From positions 39,485 to 103,484 of the forward strand of contig WBMV01008569.1 of the NCBI GenBank assembly GCA_013396655.1: DNA of 64,000 bases, given 5' to 3'. Both the position numbers and the translations under genes were made by a program. The notes under the pieces are model-generated. The model saw nothing but the letters and a program-made list of their open reading frames with translations. It was not told where the DNA came from and did not search any database. Of the stretch, positions 11,929 to 21,947 are shown in pieces (within the stretch, counting starts at the first letter, position 1; the number at the start of each line of letters is the position of its first letter). The DNA comes from Campylorhamphus procurvoides (lineage: Eukaryota > Chordata > Aves > Passeriformes > Dendrocolaptidae).

Positions 11929-12925
11929 GAAGGACTCCAAGGCCCTTGGGCTGGGGGCAAGGGCTGCTCTTGGGGCTTTCTGGGCATGAAATGCAGAGCT
12001 GTGGGAGCAAAGCAGCTCAGCAGGGACAGGGGGCACTTGTTACTGTCAGCAGAGCTTGTGATGGTCCTGGGGACCAAGGGAGCAGCTGTGGCAAACAGGT
12101 ATGTCCTTGGAATGATGGAGAGTTGAGCCAAGCCCAGGGAAAGGAGGATGCTGTATCTCCTCTGAAGGAAAAACGCAGACAGAAAATGCCTCTTGCCCTG
12201 GGCGGTTCAAAAAGCTGCCCCATTTCAGCTCAAGTGGCTCGGGGAGGAAACATCCAGCAAAAAAAAAGGAGACTTTCTGCTAAAACTGCCTCAAGGTGGT
12301 TTGTAATTCCACTGGCAGCGCTCACCTGCAATCTTTCTTAGCATGGAATGATGAAAACACAATTGATTTGAGAGAACAACAGTGTAATTAAAGGGGAAAA
12401 AAACCCACCCCAAAAATCAAAAAACAACCCAAGTTTGTGTCTGGCCGGGGTTGCTGTGCTGACGTGAATGCGAGTTACTCCAAGAGGGATTTTGGGCTCG
12501 AGTCCAGAAGAGCAAAAATGCTCCTTTAAACCCAACTGTAAGGCTGCTGTTCTCTAGCAGGGGGCTGTCCTGGGCAAACCCCTGGAAGGTGGGATGTCTC
12601 AGGAGCAGGGGGATGGATATTTTCCCCTGCCTGAGGTGGCTGGTTGGAATCCCACCCAGGCTGGCAGCGGTCAGGGGTGTGCATCACACAAACCACCACT
12701 TCAGTCCCAGCACACAGAACCCCTTTGAGTCCTCGGGGAAGGGCTCGGAACAGCCCTACAATTTTAGGATTAAGCCTTCAAGGCTGCTGCTGAGGAGGGT
12801 TGGAATGGGAGCGTTGCCCCAGGAGGGGCTGCTGCTTGTGCGGGAGGAAATCTCCAGCCAAGAGCTGGAGAGAGGGATTCATGGCTTGGAAAGGGAATTT
12901 GAGGGGTAAATTTCTTTGCAGAGAT
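11929..12925. other. Non-coding DNA, nothing specific seen
   Basis: Unique sequence with short A-runs (12258-12268, 12394-12422). No exon, RNA gene or repeat recognised. Confidence 0.45.
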
Positions 12926-13062
12926 TCCTGGAAGTGGTGGAATCACAGCCCCTGGGTGTGTACATGTGGCACAGGGGGATGTGATGGGCCTGGCAGTGCT
13001 GGGGGAATGGCTGGACTGGATGTTCCCAGAGGTCTCCTCCAGCCTCAGGAGTCCCAATTCCA
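12926..13062 (+). mobile_element. CR1 LINE fragment, eroded
   Basis: Weak but ordered match to the CR1 3' region: GGAAGTGGTGGAATCACAGCC, CATGTGGCACAGGGGGATG, GGCTGGACTGGATGTTCCCA and GAGGTCTCCTCCAGCCTCAG. It is more diverged than its neighbours, so the ends are approximate. Confidence 0.7.
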
Positions 13063-13445
13063 GGAGCTGCAAGAACTCTGGCCAGGGGTGTGAGCTGTGC
13101 CTTGTGTACAGCAGGTTCTCACACACTAAGGATGCCCATGCCAGGTTTCCAGGGCTCACTTTGATTCCTCAGGAGAGATTTTTGGGGTGTGACATCAGAA
13201 GTGGGTCTGTACCCAGCGAGGCTGATGGATGCTCCTGGGAATTCAGTTTGGGAGATCTTCAGAAAACTTTTTCCATCGTGGCACAGGAGTCCACCTTCCC
13301 AAACCCTCAGTCTCGTGGAAAGATCCCCCTGGCCAAGCAAGGGAGAAAGGGATGTGCAGCAACACTCACACCCACAGTACATCCCTGTACCTGTGCCAGG
13401 CACAGCTCCTTCCTCGGGGCTGAAAACTGCAATTCCATTAGTTTT

Positions 13446-13736
13446 TCAACCTTGAAAATCCTTCCTTTTTATCACGTTAAGGAGATCCAGTTCCATTTTC
13501 TTTTTGGCTGAGTGGAGAGCCCCAGCATCCAGGCCCACCCTCGATGGCAAATCTGTGACAGTCCCTCTCAGGGAAAAGAGGATAATGATGGCACCCAGGA
13601 GTTCCAGCAGCCACAGCTGTTCCTCTGTTTGCTGGAGAGACTGTTCTTTGGAATATATGACCAAAATAAACAGCCGAGCATCTGCAGCACTGTGGATAAT
13701 TTCCCCAGCAATCTCCTCGGGAACAGCTGGCTGGAT
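13446..13736 (-). other. Unexplained 96-codon open segment (possible exon relic)
   Basis: The frame is open for 96 codons between an in-frame TAA (13737-13739) and a TGA (ending 13446). Its composition is balanced and protein-like, unlike the proline/serine frames elsewhere: PEEIAGEIIHSAADARLFIL near the start, then a hydrophobic stretch around LWLLELLGAIIILFSL and a charged end (KKKMELDLLNVIKRKD). Upstream on the - strand a pyrimidine-bearing stretch ends in CAG (13731-13733), which could be a splice acceptor; no convincing donor follows. The order (small hydrophobic strand, TEEQ helix, second hydrophobic strand) faintly recalls AIG1/GIMAP GTPases, but no P-loop is present and I would not name it. 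A chance frame or a diverged pseudogene fragment are equally possible. Confidence 0.25.
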
Positions 13737-13775
13737 TTACCCAGAGCAAGGTGATAAAAAGCGTTCTTGTGCTTT

Positions 13776-14208
13776 GGGGCTGGAGACGAGACAGGAGCCT
13801 CTCTCTGCTCTGGAGCCAGGCTGGGAGAGCTGGGGGGGTTCATCTGGAGGAGAGAAGGATCCAAGGAGAGCTGAGAGCCCCTTGCAGGGCCTAAAGGGGC
13901 TCCAGGAGAGCTGGAGAGGGACTGGGGACAAGGGATGGAGGAATAGGACACAGGGAATGGCTTCCCACTGCCAGAGGGCAGGGATAGATGGGATATTGGG
14001 AAGGAATCCTTCCCTGGGAGGGTGGGCAGGCCCTGGCACAGGGTGCCCAGAGAAGCTGTGGCTGCCCCTGGATCCCTGGGAGTGTCCAAGGCCAGGGTGG
14101 ACAGGGCTTGGAGCATCCTGGGCTGGTGGGAGGTGTCCCTGCCCATGGCAGGGGGTGGCACTGGATGCACTTTAAGGTCCCTTCCCACGCAAACCATCCT
14201 GTGATTCC
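13776..14208 (+). mobile_element. CR1 LINE fragment, long 3' part
   Basis: About 430 bp of sense CR1: GCTCTGGAGCCAGGCTGGGA, GAGAGCCCCTTGCAGGGCC, CCAGGAGAGCTGGAGAGGGA, CTTCCCACTGCCAGAGGGCA, AGAAGCTGTGGCTGCCCC, GAGGTGTCCCTGCCCATGG and the terminal CATCCTGTGATTCC. It extends further 5' than most copies in the window and has an intact 3' end. Confidence 0.95.
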
Positions 14209-16082
14209 TTATTCACTTGGCCAGATAAGCACACAAAACAAGCTCTAGCACCTTCTCTCTTCCTCTTGGTTATTCCAGAAGCACATCCCAGTTTTGGAGC
14301 CCTGTGCCTTCCCACTGCATCTTCACCTCTGTGGATGAGCCAGGACAAGTCCTGCCCCCCGTCCTGGTACAAGGCAAAGGCTCTGTTTATCAGGCTCCCA
14401 TTTCCCAGCCAGTCCCTCAGCTCTCCGAGGGTTTATCCACGTTATCCTGCTAATGTGTGATGTTTCAGTGTTAATAACTGAGCCTTTTATATGCAACAGC
14501 CTGACAGGAAGCTCCTGCTAAGGATGAACCGAGGCCTGGGGGTCTCTTTGGTGCCAGAGCATCCCAATCTAAACCAATCCAGCAGTGCCATTGCAACATC
14601 ATCTCCAGAGGTTCCCATTGCAAAGCCTCCCTTTCCCAAAAGGAAAAATCCACAGTCCTCAGTGTGCAGAGTGGGAATTATTGATCCCTATCTCATCTCA
14701 GTCCCTCCCATTCCAGGGCTGGGCTGGTTCCCATTGCCATCAGCTCTCTTTCAGGGTGAGAAGTCTGCCTTTTTTCTTCCCTTTTTTCCTTGTGGGAGAA
14801 AGTGAGAGGGACCTGCTGGTGTTTTCCAGGCCTGATCTTGCCTAGTGATGTTGGGAGAGGGAAGTCTCTGGTTTCTGCCTCTGTTTCACAGCCACACACC
14901 CCGACATTTCTAGGGCAGCAGAGGTTTGGCCTCCTCTCACCTCCCATCCCATCTAAATTTTATTTTGATCATGACCAGCCCAGTGGTCCCCTCTTGCCTT
15001 CCTGTCAAACAACATATCAGCAAACGAGCGCCGGATTCCAAAGTCCCACCCGAGCGTTTCGTGGTGCCAAAATTGGGGCTGAGTGGAACTCCTCAGACAT
15101 TCCTCTCATGATTTTGATGCCATTTTCCAGCAGCCCCATCCACTGTTGCTATTCTGGACACTTGGACTTCTCTCAGCCCATCTTGATCTGCTTTTTAAGA
15201 ACTCGGGGACGGCGCTGGAAAGGAACACAAATTAATTCCTTTTTGCCCCTCCATTGGAAGGTTTGACCTGGAGAGCTGTTACAGCCTGGTGATTGCTCCC
15301 TGAGAAGCAGATGAAGGGAATTTGAGATCTTTTAGGGCTTTCTGGTGGGTTTGAACCCAAAAGCATTTTGGTTTTGCATGGGGAAGGGGAGAACAAATCC
15401 ACTGAGGTTGGCTTTTAATAGGTATTGGTACTCAGGAAATGCTGTGCCCCATCTGAAAAGAGATTAAGAAACCCCACCAACAACAAAACAGAGGAAGAAG
15501 AGATTGGGAATTTGAAAGGGCCATGGAGCTTTGTCCCCACACGTCACCTCTCAGTGCTGCTTTAGTCTCAGCTGCTGAAAGCTGTGAGATCACCTTGGCC
15601 AAGAAACACCAAAACATGATTTCTTCCTGAGCAGCACAGAGTCCCTGCCCCGGATTTTGGATCTGGTCTTGGCTTCTTGGCATCAAACAAACCTCCTGCC
15701 TGCTGGGGCTCTGCCTCTGCCATGCTCCTGGTGCTGATCACCACTCCAGAAGTGCCTGGTGATGCTTTTGGGTGCTCTGTGGCCTCAGTTCTGTCTCCAG
15801 ACCTTCCACTAATATATACGAAATCTCAGTGTATTTATCCTCATCTTCTCCTCGGGAGGGAAGCAGCAACATTCCCACCTTCCAGCACGTCCAGGGACCA
15901 GAGCCAATAAAAGAGAGGTTTCTTTTGGTAACCCATGCCCAGAGAAGAGGTCCAGGAGGTGGCTGCCTTCTCCTGGAGGCAGCAGCTCAGTGCTCCCCAG
16001 AGCTTGGCTCCCCAAACACCTCGATGCCATGCATTAGTTCTCTCAGAACCAGCCCAAACTCAGATGACAGGAAAATGACTTG
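14209..16082. other. Non-coding DNA, no gene recognised
   Basis: Unique sequence with several pyrimidine-rich stretches. Open frames up to about 150 codons exist but are compositionally ordinary and have no recognisable domain or splice context. Confidence 0.45.
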
Positions 16083-16277
16083 GAAATTCCTCCCTGGGAA
16101 GGTGGGCAGGCCCTGGCACAGGGTGCCCAGAGAAGCTGTGGCTGCCCCTGGATCCCTGGAAGTGTCCAAGGGCAGGTTGAAGCACCCTGGAATACTGGGA
16201 GGTGTCCCCTGCCCGTGGCAGGGAGTGGAACTGAATGACCTTTAAGGCCACTCCGAATCCAAACCATTCCATGACTT
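16083..16277 (+). mobile_element. CR1 LINE fragment, 3' part
   Basis: Sense CR1 3' region: CTGGGAAGGTGGGCAGGCCC, AGAGAAGCTGTGGCTGCCCC, GGATCCCTGGAAGTGTCCAA, GAGGTGTCCCCTGCCCGTGG and the eroded terminus AAACCATTCCATGAC. About 195 bp. A short deletion removes part of the GGACAGGGCTTGGAGC block. Confidence 0.92.
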
Positions 16278-17254
16278 TAGGATGACATTCCAGAACCTAA
16301 ACCCATCCCACCTTCCCCTGTAGCAGCCAAGGAAGCCAAAGTGCTGCCTGCTGTGCCCCTTGGTGCCTCCTGCACATCCCTGTGCCCAGGGGCACTCCAT
16401 TCCCTGGCTCCCCTTCCAGGGGCTGCAGTTGCTGGCTTGGCTTTCCCTTCCAGCTTTGTCCCCAAAGCAGGTTGGCTCTGCCACAGGAAAAGCCCCAAGC
16501 ACAAGCCCTGCCAGCTGCTCCCTGTCTGTAAAACCCAAAAAAGTTGCTGCTCCCAGAGCCAGGCGTTTTTATTTGCATGAGAAAGCCGGAGCTGACTGCA
16601 AGATGGTCCATGAGCTGATTTTCAAAGGGAAGGATAAAGAGAAGTGGCATTGTGCTCTTGCTCTGCCTCAGTTTAGCGGCTGGCCGGGCTCTTTTGTGCT
16701 CCCCACATTTCTGGAGAGCTGCTTGACACTTATTTAGGTTGGCAGCGACTAAATATACCCGAGTGTGTGCGAGAGAGCAGGGGCTGGGGCACAGAAATCC
16801 ACAAAAACACACACACACCTGAGCAAAAAGGGAGCGCTCCATTCAACTCCTGAACGCTGCTGAAATTTAGGGTGTTTTTTTTTTCTTTTTCCTTTTTTTT
16901 TTTTTGCCAGCTTTTACAGTGCACAGCCTTCTCATTCAATCCTGAATAATAGCTTTGAATCGAGCTGTAAAAGCTTCCGAAGTTTGAAGTCTTTTGACAG
17001 GTTAATTTAGCTGTATGGTAAAAAGTTTTTCCCCCAGATAGAATAAAGCCATCATCTCATGAATGTAGGAGTCAGGCAGGGGAAAGAAAACACCATTAGG
17101 ATTAGAAATGATGGGCTTTATGGAGATAGTTTGTGGTTTCGTGTAATCTACTATCAATATTTCAGGAGAAAAATATCCTACTCGTCATTCAGCTGCAAGT
17201 TGGGATCTTCACGTAAAACCAACACCCAGGGGCCAGGCTGATGGAGTTTTATTT

Positions 17255-17275
17255 TTATATATATATATATATATT
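17255..17275. repeat. (TA)n microsatellite
   Basis: About ten TA dinucleotides flanked by T runs. Confidence 0.9.
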
Positions 17276-19568
17276 TTGGGTCATTTGTCCCCTGTATTTA
17301 TTTAGATTTTAATTGGTTTTCACCCTGTATGATGTCTTTTTTTTTTTTATCTCACCTTTTTCTCTTTTCTTTTTTTTCCTGGTTGAAAGGGACAGAATAT
17401 GAATGAATCAAAACTGAATCCATATTTCCTCCAAGGTTCCCACCACAGAGAGGGAGCAGTTGCTGTGGAGGAAAATCCAAGGGGCTAAATGGCATCAATT
17501 GATACACGTGCCCCTTATTTTTAAGCTTAAAAATCAGAAAACAATCACCTGTTAAGCAAAGTGCACCCAGCAATTACTGCAGGCTTGAATTCACAAAGGC
17601 TCTGTGTTAATTTTAGACTTATTTCTTGGTTTTAATCTAAATTTAAACCTTAGCGTTGCTACTAAAGTTGCCCGAAGTAAAAAGAGAGTTGAAGGGGAAA
17701 AGAGGTTTCTTTCATCCCCTAAATTCTTTGCTTTAATCAAGAGGGATGATGCCACAGTGAGAACTTTTGGACAGTGGCTTGTAATGGGCATGGAATAATT
17801 TGCTCTGTCTAATAGGGCTGATGGTCCTTGTGGATCCCTTCCAAGTCAGGATCCTCTGTGATCTACTTGGGAACCAAGCTGCTGAACAAACAGAAAACTT
17901 GGAAAACCCACAAAAATCAAATTTTAGCGAGGGATTTGGATTGAAAAATGCATTGTGCAAAGTGACTGCCACAACAATCCAATCAGCAGGGGAAAATAAA
18001 GGGAAAAAAGGTAAATCTGGAGAGGAGAGCAAAGCTTACATTGTGTCCTTCACTTGGAGCTTCACTCACTCTCTCCTTTTGTCTTTTATTTTTCCCTCCA
18101 GGTGGGGGACAGGGACAAGATTTTGGCCAAACCGACAGCACTGAGTTGTGTTTTAGAGTCTGGTTCTTGTTGCTTCAGAATTGAAGCCTTTTCAGGCCTT
18201 GAGTGCTGCAGACTTGATGAAGTGCTGGGTGTGCAGACGAGCTGGAAAGTGGCTTTTACAGCCACAGCCAGGCTTCTTCAGCCTCAGGAGGGGAGCAGAA
18301 CCACCTCGGTCCCCCTCGCAGCTCCACCGAGCCAGGCAGGGCCGCACAGAGCGTGGATTTGGCAGATTGGGGAGTAAAAAATGGATGAAGGTTGGAGGAG
18401 TCCCAGCTGAAGCCAAATTCACCAGGGGAAAAACAAGGAAAAACAAAGAAAACCCATAAAAAGAAGGAATTGGGGAGGCAAACTCAAGAGTGGGGTGATG
18501 TAGATGGAATATGTTGGTTGAGGTTTGGGGTTTCCTTGGATGGTGGACAGGAATAAGGACATGAGGTGTGGGAAGGATGGAGAAGAGACAGGAGTGGGAG
18601 ATAAAGCAAAGGAGGACAGGGAAACCAAGGGATGGGGATGGGGGAATTGAGAGGAAGAAGAGGGAGAATGCCCAGGCAAGGATTTGTGTCCAGGCACCCT
18701 TTTTTTGACTCCCCCCAGCCCCGTGTGAGCAGAGAGGGAAATTCAGCCCGAGTGTTGTGATGGCTGTTTCCTGCCTGGGAACATGAAAAATGGAACCGCT
18801 CCTGACAAACAAGGAGTTCAGCTAAAGATGAAGGGGAGGTGGGCGGGAAGTTCTGTAATTGCTTTTTTTTTTTTTATTTAAATCTTTATGAATTAGCTCT
18901 GCCAGGTTTTTGGGTTTTTTTCCTTCTTCTTTTTTAGGTTTTTATTTTTTGCTCTGAAACGGCTTCTGAGTCAATTATTTTTTTCAGCTGCAATTACAGT
19001 AAAAACAGCCTATATATACAGCTAAAGCCAATATGTTGGGTTTAACTTATAGGAAGAATCCTTTTCCTTGTGAATCTCTGAGGTCTAATTTACATGAAGA
19101 ATGAGAAAGGTCTAATTTTCTGTCATTATGCACAGGTTAGCCTAGACTGGGTATTAATAGAGACACATACACCCACAGCCACTAGTAGGGCATCAATCAA
19201 ATTCTGAAGGCAAAACTTACACTCCCTGGCAACTTTTCGGGCACAGTTTTCCTCTCTTGAAGCTACTTCGGGAATGCAGCCCAACATCCAGCAACAGAGA
19301 TGGGGGAATGGGGACAGGGGGCACGAGCAGGGTTATGTTTAGAAGCTTCCACGAGCAATTTGGCAAAATATTGGGACCAAATCACCCCCTGGCTGGGGCA
19401 GGAATGGGGACAAGAGGGGGCAGAGCCTCACCTGGGTGCCACAGGTGGGTCCTACCCCTGTGATCCCTTGGCCAATATTTCCTTGGCACAGCTGGCATGA
19501 GGCACCCCCTGTCCTAAAGCCCTTCCACCCACAGGATGCTCACAAAGAATTTAGAAGCCATTTATCCA

Positions 19569-19610
19569 CATCCATCCATCCATCCATCCATCCATCCATC
19601 CATCCATCCA
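19569..19610. repeat. (ATCC)n microsatellite
   Basis: About ten uninterrupted copies of the ATCC tetramer. Likely polymorphic in length. Confidence 0.95.
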
Positions 19611-19939
19611 AGCACACAAGCTGGCCCCGAATAAAGAGAGCGGAACAACCACGTGAGGGAACTTAAACCTCACCAACCAAAGGACAACAAACACGGCCAC
19701 GAGCCCACAGGAACTAAAAACGAGACCAAAAGGGCTTCAGCTTCAGGCAGAAGTGGTGTTCTTAATGCCAGTGTGGGCATCACGGGGAGAATATCCCAGA
19801 ATTTTGGGCTCCTGGAGGCTCAGAATAATCAAAATGTAATGTCTGTAAGCTGACAGGAATGAATGAATCTTTTAAAACCAAAGTAAGATGGAAAGGTGAA
19901 GTTGACAGGATGTTATTGCTGCTGGGACTGTCGGAGGCA

Positions 19940-20103
19940 GAGAATCCCAGAACATCCTTTGCTGGGAGGGACCCACAGGGATCACGGAATCCCAGGGTGG
20001 TTTGGGTTGGAAGGGACCTGAAAGAACATCTCATTCCACCCAGGACACCTCCCACTAGCCCAGGTTGCTCCAAGCTGGCCTGGGGCACTCCCAGGGATAG
20101 GGA
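19940..20103 (-). mobile_element. CR1 LINE, two 3' ends fused
   Basis: Two CR1 3' termini lie head to tail. AGAATCCCAGAACATCCTTT with GGGAGGGACCCACAGGGATC (about 19940-19981) resembles the subfamily with 'GGGACCCACAAGGATC'. It runs directly into a second terminus, CACGGAATCCCAGGGTGG (from about 19984), with GTTGGAAGGGACCTGAAAG and CACTAGCCCAGGTTGCTCCA. The junction could be an insertion of one CR1 at the end of another. Confidence 0.85.
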
Positions 20104-20744
20104 AAAAGCGGTGGATCAACACACCAAGGGTTTTGACAATGAAAATGTAGGTGCTTGACATCCCAAAAGGGTGAAAGGAGAAAGGGGCAGAGCTTCTACA
20201 CCACTCCATCCACACAAATGTGGAGGGAGGGACAAGGTTGTCGAGGAATTCCCATCAGGTCCCAGGATTTATGTCAATCCAGATGGCTGAACCACACGAG
20301 TCCAGTGTTGGTTTTTGATTCTTTAAGGGAAATCTGGAAGCTTTAAAAACAATTTAGCAAGTGAAAAGTGCTGGGATGGGCGGGAATGCCACAGGCTTGG
20401 CAGGGATGGGAAGAAACCCCTTCGGAAGTGGGAAGTTCCACCAGGAACTCGGACAATTGCAGGGATGGCAAACAGGGATGAGTAAATAAAGCACCTCAGG
20501 TGGGATGTTCCCATGGGATTGTGTCTCACAGGCACTTCCCAATGAGCTTTACTGCCCAAGGGACATTTTGCTTCCCATGATCTGGAATGCTCGGAGCAGG
20601 ACTTGAGAGCTCCAGGCAATGCCTTAATCCAGGTTCAGTGGGGAAATTCCTCAGAAACCCCCCCCAAAATCAATCAGGAAAACGGTTAAAGCAAAGCGCC
20701 AGGCAATCCCTTTCTATATTTTTGCCATTTATTTATTTATTGAC
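20104..20744. other. Non-coding DNA upstream of the CpG island
   Basis: Unique sequence with no recognised exon or repeat. It becomes AT-rich (TTTATTTATTTATTG at about 20728-20742) just before CpG density rises abruptly. Confidence 0.45.
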
Positions 20745-21098
20745 CCCCCGGCAATCCCTGGCAAAGATCCCGAGCCGCGCCCTGCCCCTTTTTGCCTTTT
20801 CCCCCCTCACACCGCCATCCGCGGCTTTTCCCGGCGATCCCTGACGGGCCCAAACAGCGCGGCCCTTCAGGGGCGGAACGCCGCCACAAGTTTCCTATTC
20901 CACTATGACACTGCGCGCATCCAGCGCAGGGATCGCGCTTCCCCCGGGCTCCCAAGGCCCGCTCCGGGCTCCCACCCCTGCCGCGGGGCCGGGATGCGCT
21001 CCCATTCCCGATCCCGTTCCCGATCCCAATCGCAGTCCCGGCCCCGCTCCCTGAGGGGCCGCGGGCGCCGCGCCAACATGGCGGACCCCGGCCCGCCC

Positions 21099-21112
21099 GT
21101 TGCCATGGCGAC
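21099..21112. promoter_or_regulatory. RFX X-box-like palindrome
   Basis: GTTGCCATGGCGAC differs at one base from the palindromic RFX X-box GTTGCCATGGCAAC. It sits inside the CpG island about 75 bp left of the TATA-like box. Motif match only; binding is inferred. Confidence 0.5.
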
Positions 21113-21185
21113 GGGCCGCGCGCCACGGGGCGTGGCCGGGGCCTCGCGGGGCGGAGCCTGATTGGCTGCCCCCCCCCCGGCTGTG

Positions 21186-21195
21186 CTATAAATAG
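21186..21195. promoter_or_regulatory. TATA box that is also a perfect MEF2 consensus
   Basis: CTATAAATAG satisfies both a TATA element and the MEF2 consensus CTA(A/T)4TAG. It is flanked on each side by an ATTGGCT inverted CCAAT box, about 20 bp to the left and 14 bp to the right. MEF2 factors are the best-known targets of class IIa HDACs, so if this promoter drives HDAC4 the site would suggest feedback. That step is inference. Confidence 0.55.
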
Positions 21196-21249
21196 CCCGC
21201 GCCTCCTGATTGGCTGACGGGAGAAGGCAGGGATATAATATGGGCGCGC

Positions 21250-21255
21250 CACGTG
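21250..21255. promoter_or_regulatory. CACGTG E-box
   Basis: Reads GCCACGTGAC on + and GTCACGTGGC on -, matching USF/MITF/TFEB-type E-box sites. Located about 55 bp right of the TATA-like box. Confidence 0.55.
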
Positions 21256-21305
21256 ACTCTCCATAAGGGCGGAAAAAAATAGATTAAAAAAAAAAAAAGG
21301 ATTCC

Positions 21306-21320
21306 AAGATGGCGGATCCC
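21306..21320 (+). other. YY1-type motif with possible start codon at gap edge
   Basis: AAGATGGCGG is a typical YY1 element found just downstream of transcription starts. The ATG (21309-21311) has A at -3 and G at +4, a strong Kozak context, and reads Met-Ala-Asp-Pro before the sequence becomes N. If the TATA-like box at 21187 is used rightward, the leader would be about 90 nt. It could be the first codons of an unknown gene or simply a YY1 site. Four codons are too few to identify a family. Confidence 0.25.
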
Positions 21321-21947
21321 NNNNNNNNNNNNNNNNNNNNNNNNNNNNNNNNNNNNNNNNNNNNNNNNNNNNNNNNNNNNNNNNNNNNNNNNNNNNNNNN
21401 NNNNNNNNNNNNNNNNNNNNNNNNNNNNNNNNNNNNNNNNNNNNNNNNNNNNNNNNNNNNNNNNNNNNNNNNNNNNNNNNNNNNNNNNNNNNNNNNNNNN
21501 NNNNNNNNNNNNNNNNNNNNNNNNNNNNNNNNNNNNNNNNNNNNNNNNNNNNNNNNNNNNNNNNNNNNNNNNNNNNNNNNNNNNNNNNNNNNNNNNNNNN
21601 NNNNNNNNNNNNNNNNNNNNNNNNNNNNNNNNNNNNNNNNNNNNNNNNNNNNNNNNNNNNNNNNNNNNNNNNNNNNNNNNNNNNNNNNNNNNNNNNNNNN
21701 NNNNNNNNNNNNNNNNNNNNNNNNNNNNNNNNNNNNNNNNNNNNNNNNNNNNNNNNNNNNNNNNNNNNNNNNNNNNNNNNNNNNNNNNNNNNNNNNNNNN
21801 NNNNNNNNNNNNNNNNNNNNNNNNNNNNNNNNNNNNNNNNNNNNNNNNNNNNNNNNNNNNNNNNNNNNNNNNNNNNNNNNNNNNNNNNNNNNNNNNNNNN
21901 NNNNNNNNNNNNNNNNNNNNNNNNNNNNNNNNNNNNNNNNNNNNNNN
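21321..21947. other. Assembly gap (627 N)
   Basis: Continuous N run between a CpG island and a GC-rich minisatellite, a typical place for short-read assemblies to fail. The true length and content are unknown. A first exon, or more minisatellite copies, may be missing here. Confidence 0.99.

Larger units (their letters stand above)
16278..19939. other. Repeat-poor non-coding DNA with AT-rich blocks
   Basis: A 3.6-kb stretch with no CR1 copy. It contains AT-rich, non-repetitive blocks at about 16905-17235 (CTTTTGACAGGTTAATTTAG, with a TGACAG core at 16995-17000), 17590-18050 and 18855-19250 (ACAGCCTATATATACAGC, CATTATGCACAGGTTAGCC). These look like conserved non-coding elements because they keep complex AT-rich text and exclude transposons. 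There is no cross-species alignment to confirm it. No open frame looks coding. Confidence 0.45.
20745..21320. promoter_or_regulatory. CpG island with probable promoter
   Basis: CpG dinucleotides become dense from about 20760 (CGAGCCGCGCC) to the assembly gap, against CpG-poor flanks, which marks an unmethylated island. It carries GC boxes (GGGGCGTGGC near 21127, GGGGCGGAGC at 21148-21157), two inverted CCAAT boxes (ATTGGCT at 21161-21167 and 21209-21215), a TATA/MEF2-type box (CTATAAATAG, 21186-21195), a CACGTG E-box (21250-21255) and two ATGGCGG YY1-type motifs (21075-21084, 21306-21315). Position fits an HDAC4 promoter about 23 kb before its first coding exon, but the first exon itself would lie in or beyond the gap, so a different gene, or divergent transcription to the left, cannot be excluded. 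Confidence 0.75.

Noticed and set aside
13504..14197. Frames over 200 codons on both strands around 13.5-14.2 kb
   Set aside because: Most of each frame is CR1 3' sequence, which stays open in several copies in the window with the same peptides (for example REAVAAPGSLGVSKAR). Only the 13446-13736 segment outside the CR1 was kept as a low-confidence feature.
15340..15370. tRNA-like text GGGTTTGAACCCAAAAG
   Set aside because: No cloverleaf, A box or acceptor stem around it. No tRNA gene was found in the window.
20903..21106. 67-codon - strand frame MATGGPGSAMLARR… in the CpG island
   Set aside because: It has a good Kozak context but an arginine/aspartate/glutamate-rich body made by GGGATC-type hexamer repetition, no donor, and no known match. 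A short divergent peptide cannot be excluded, but there is no support.
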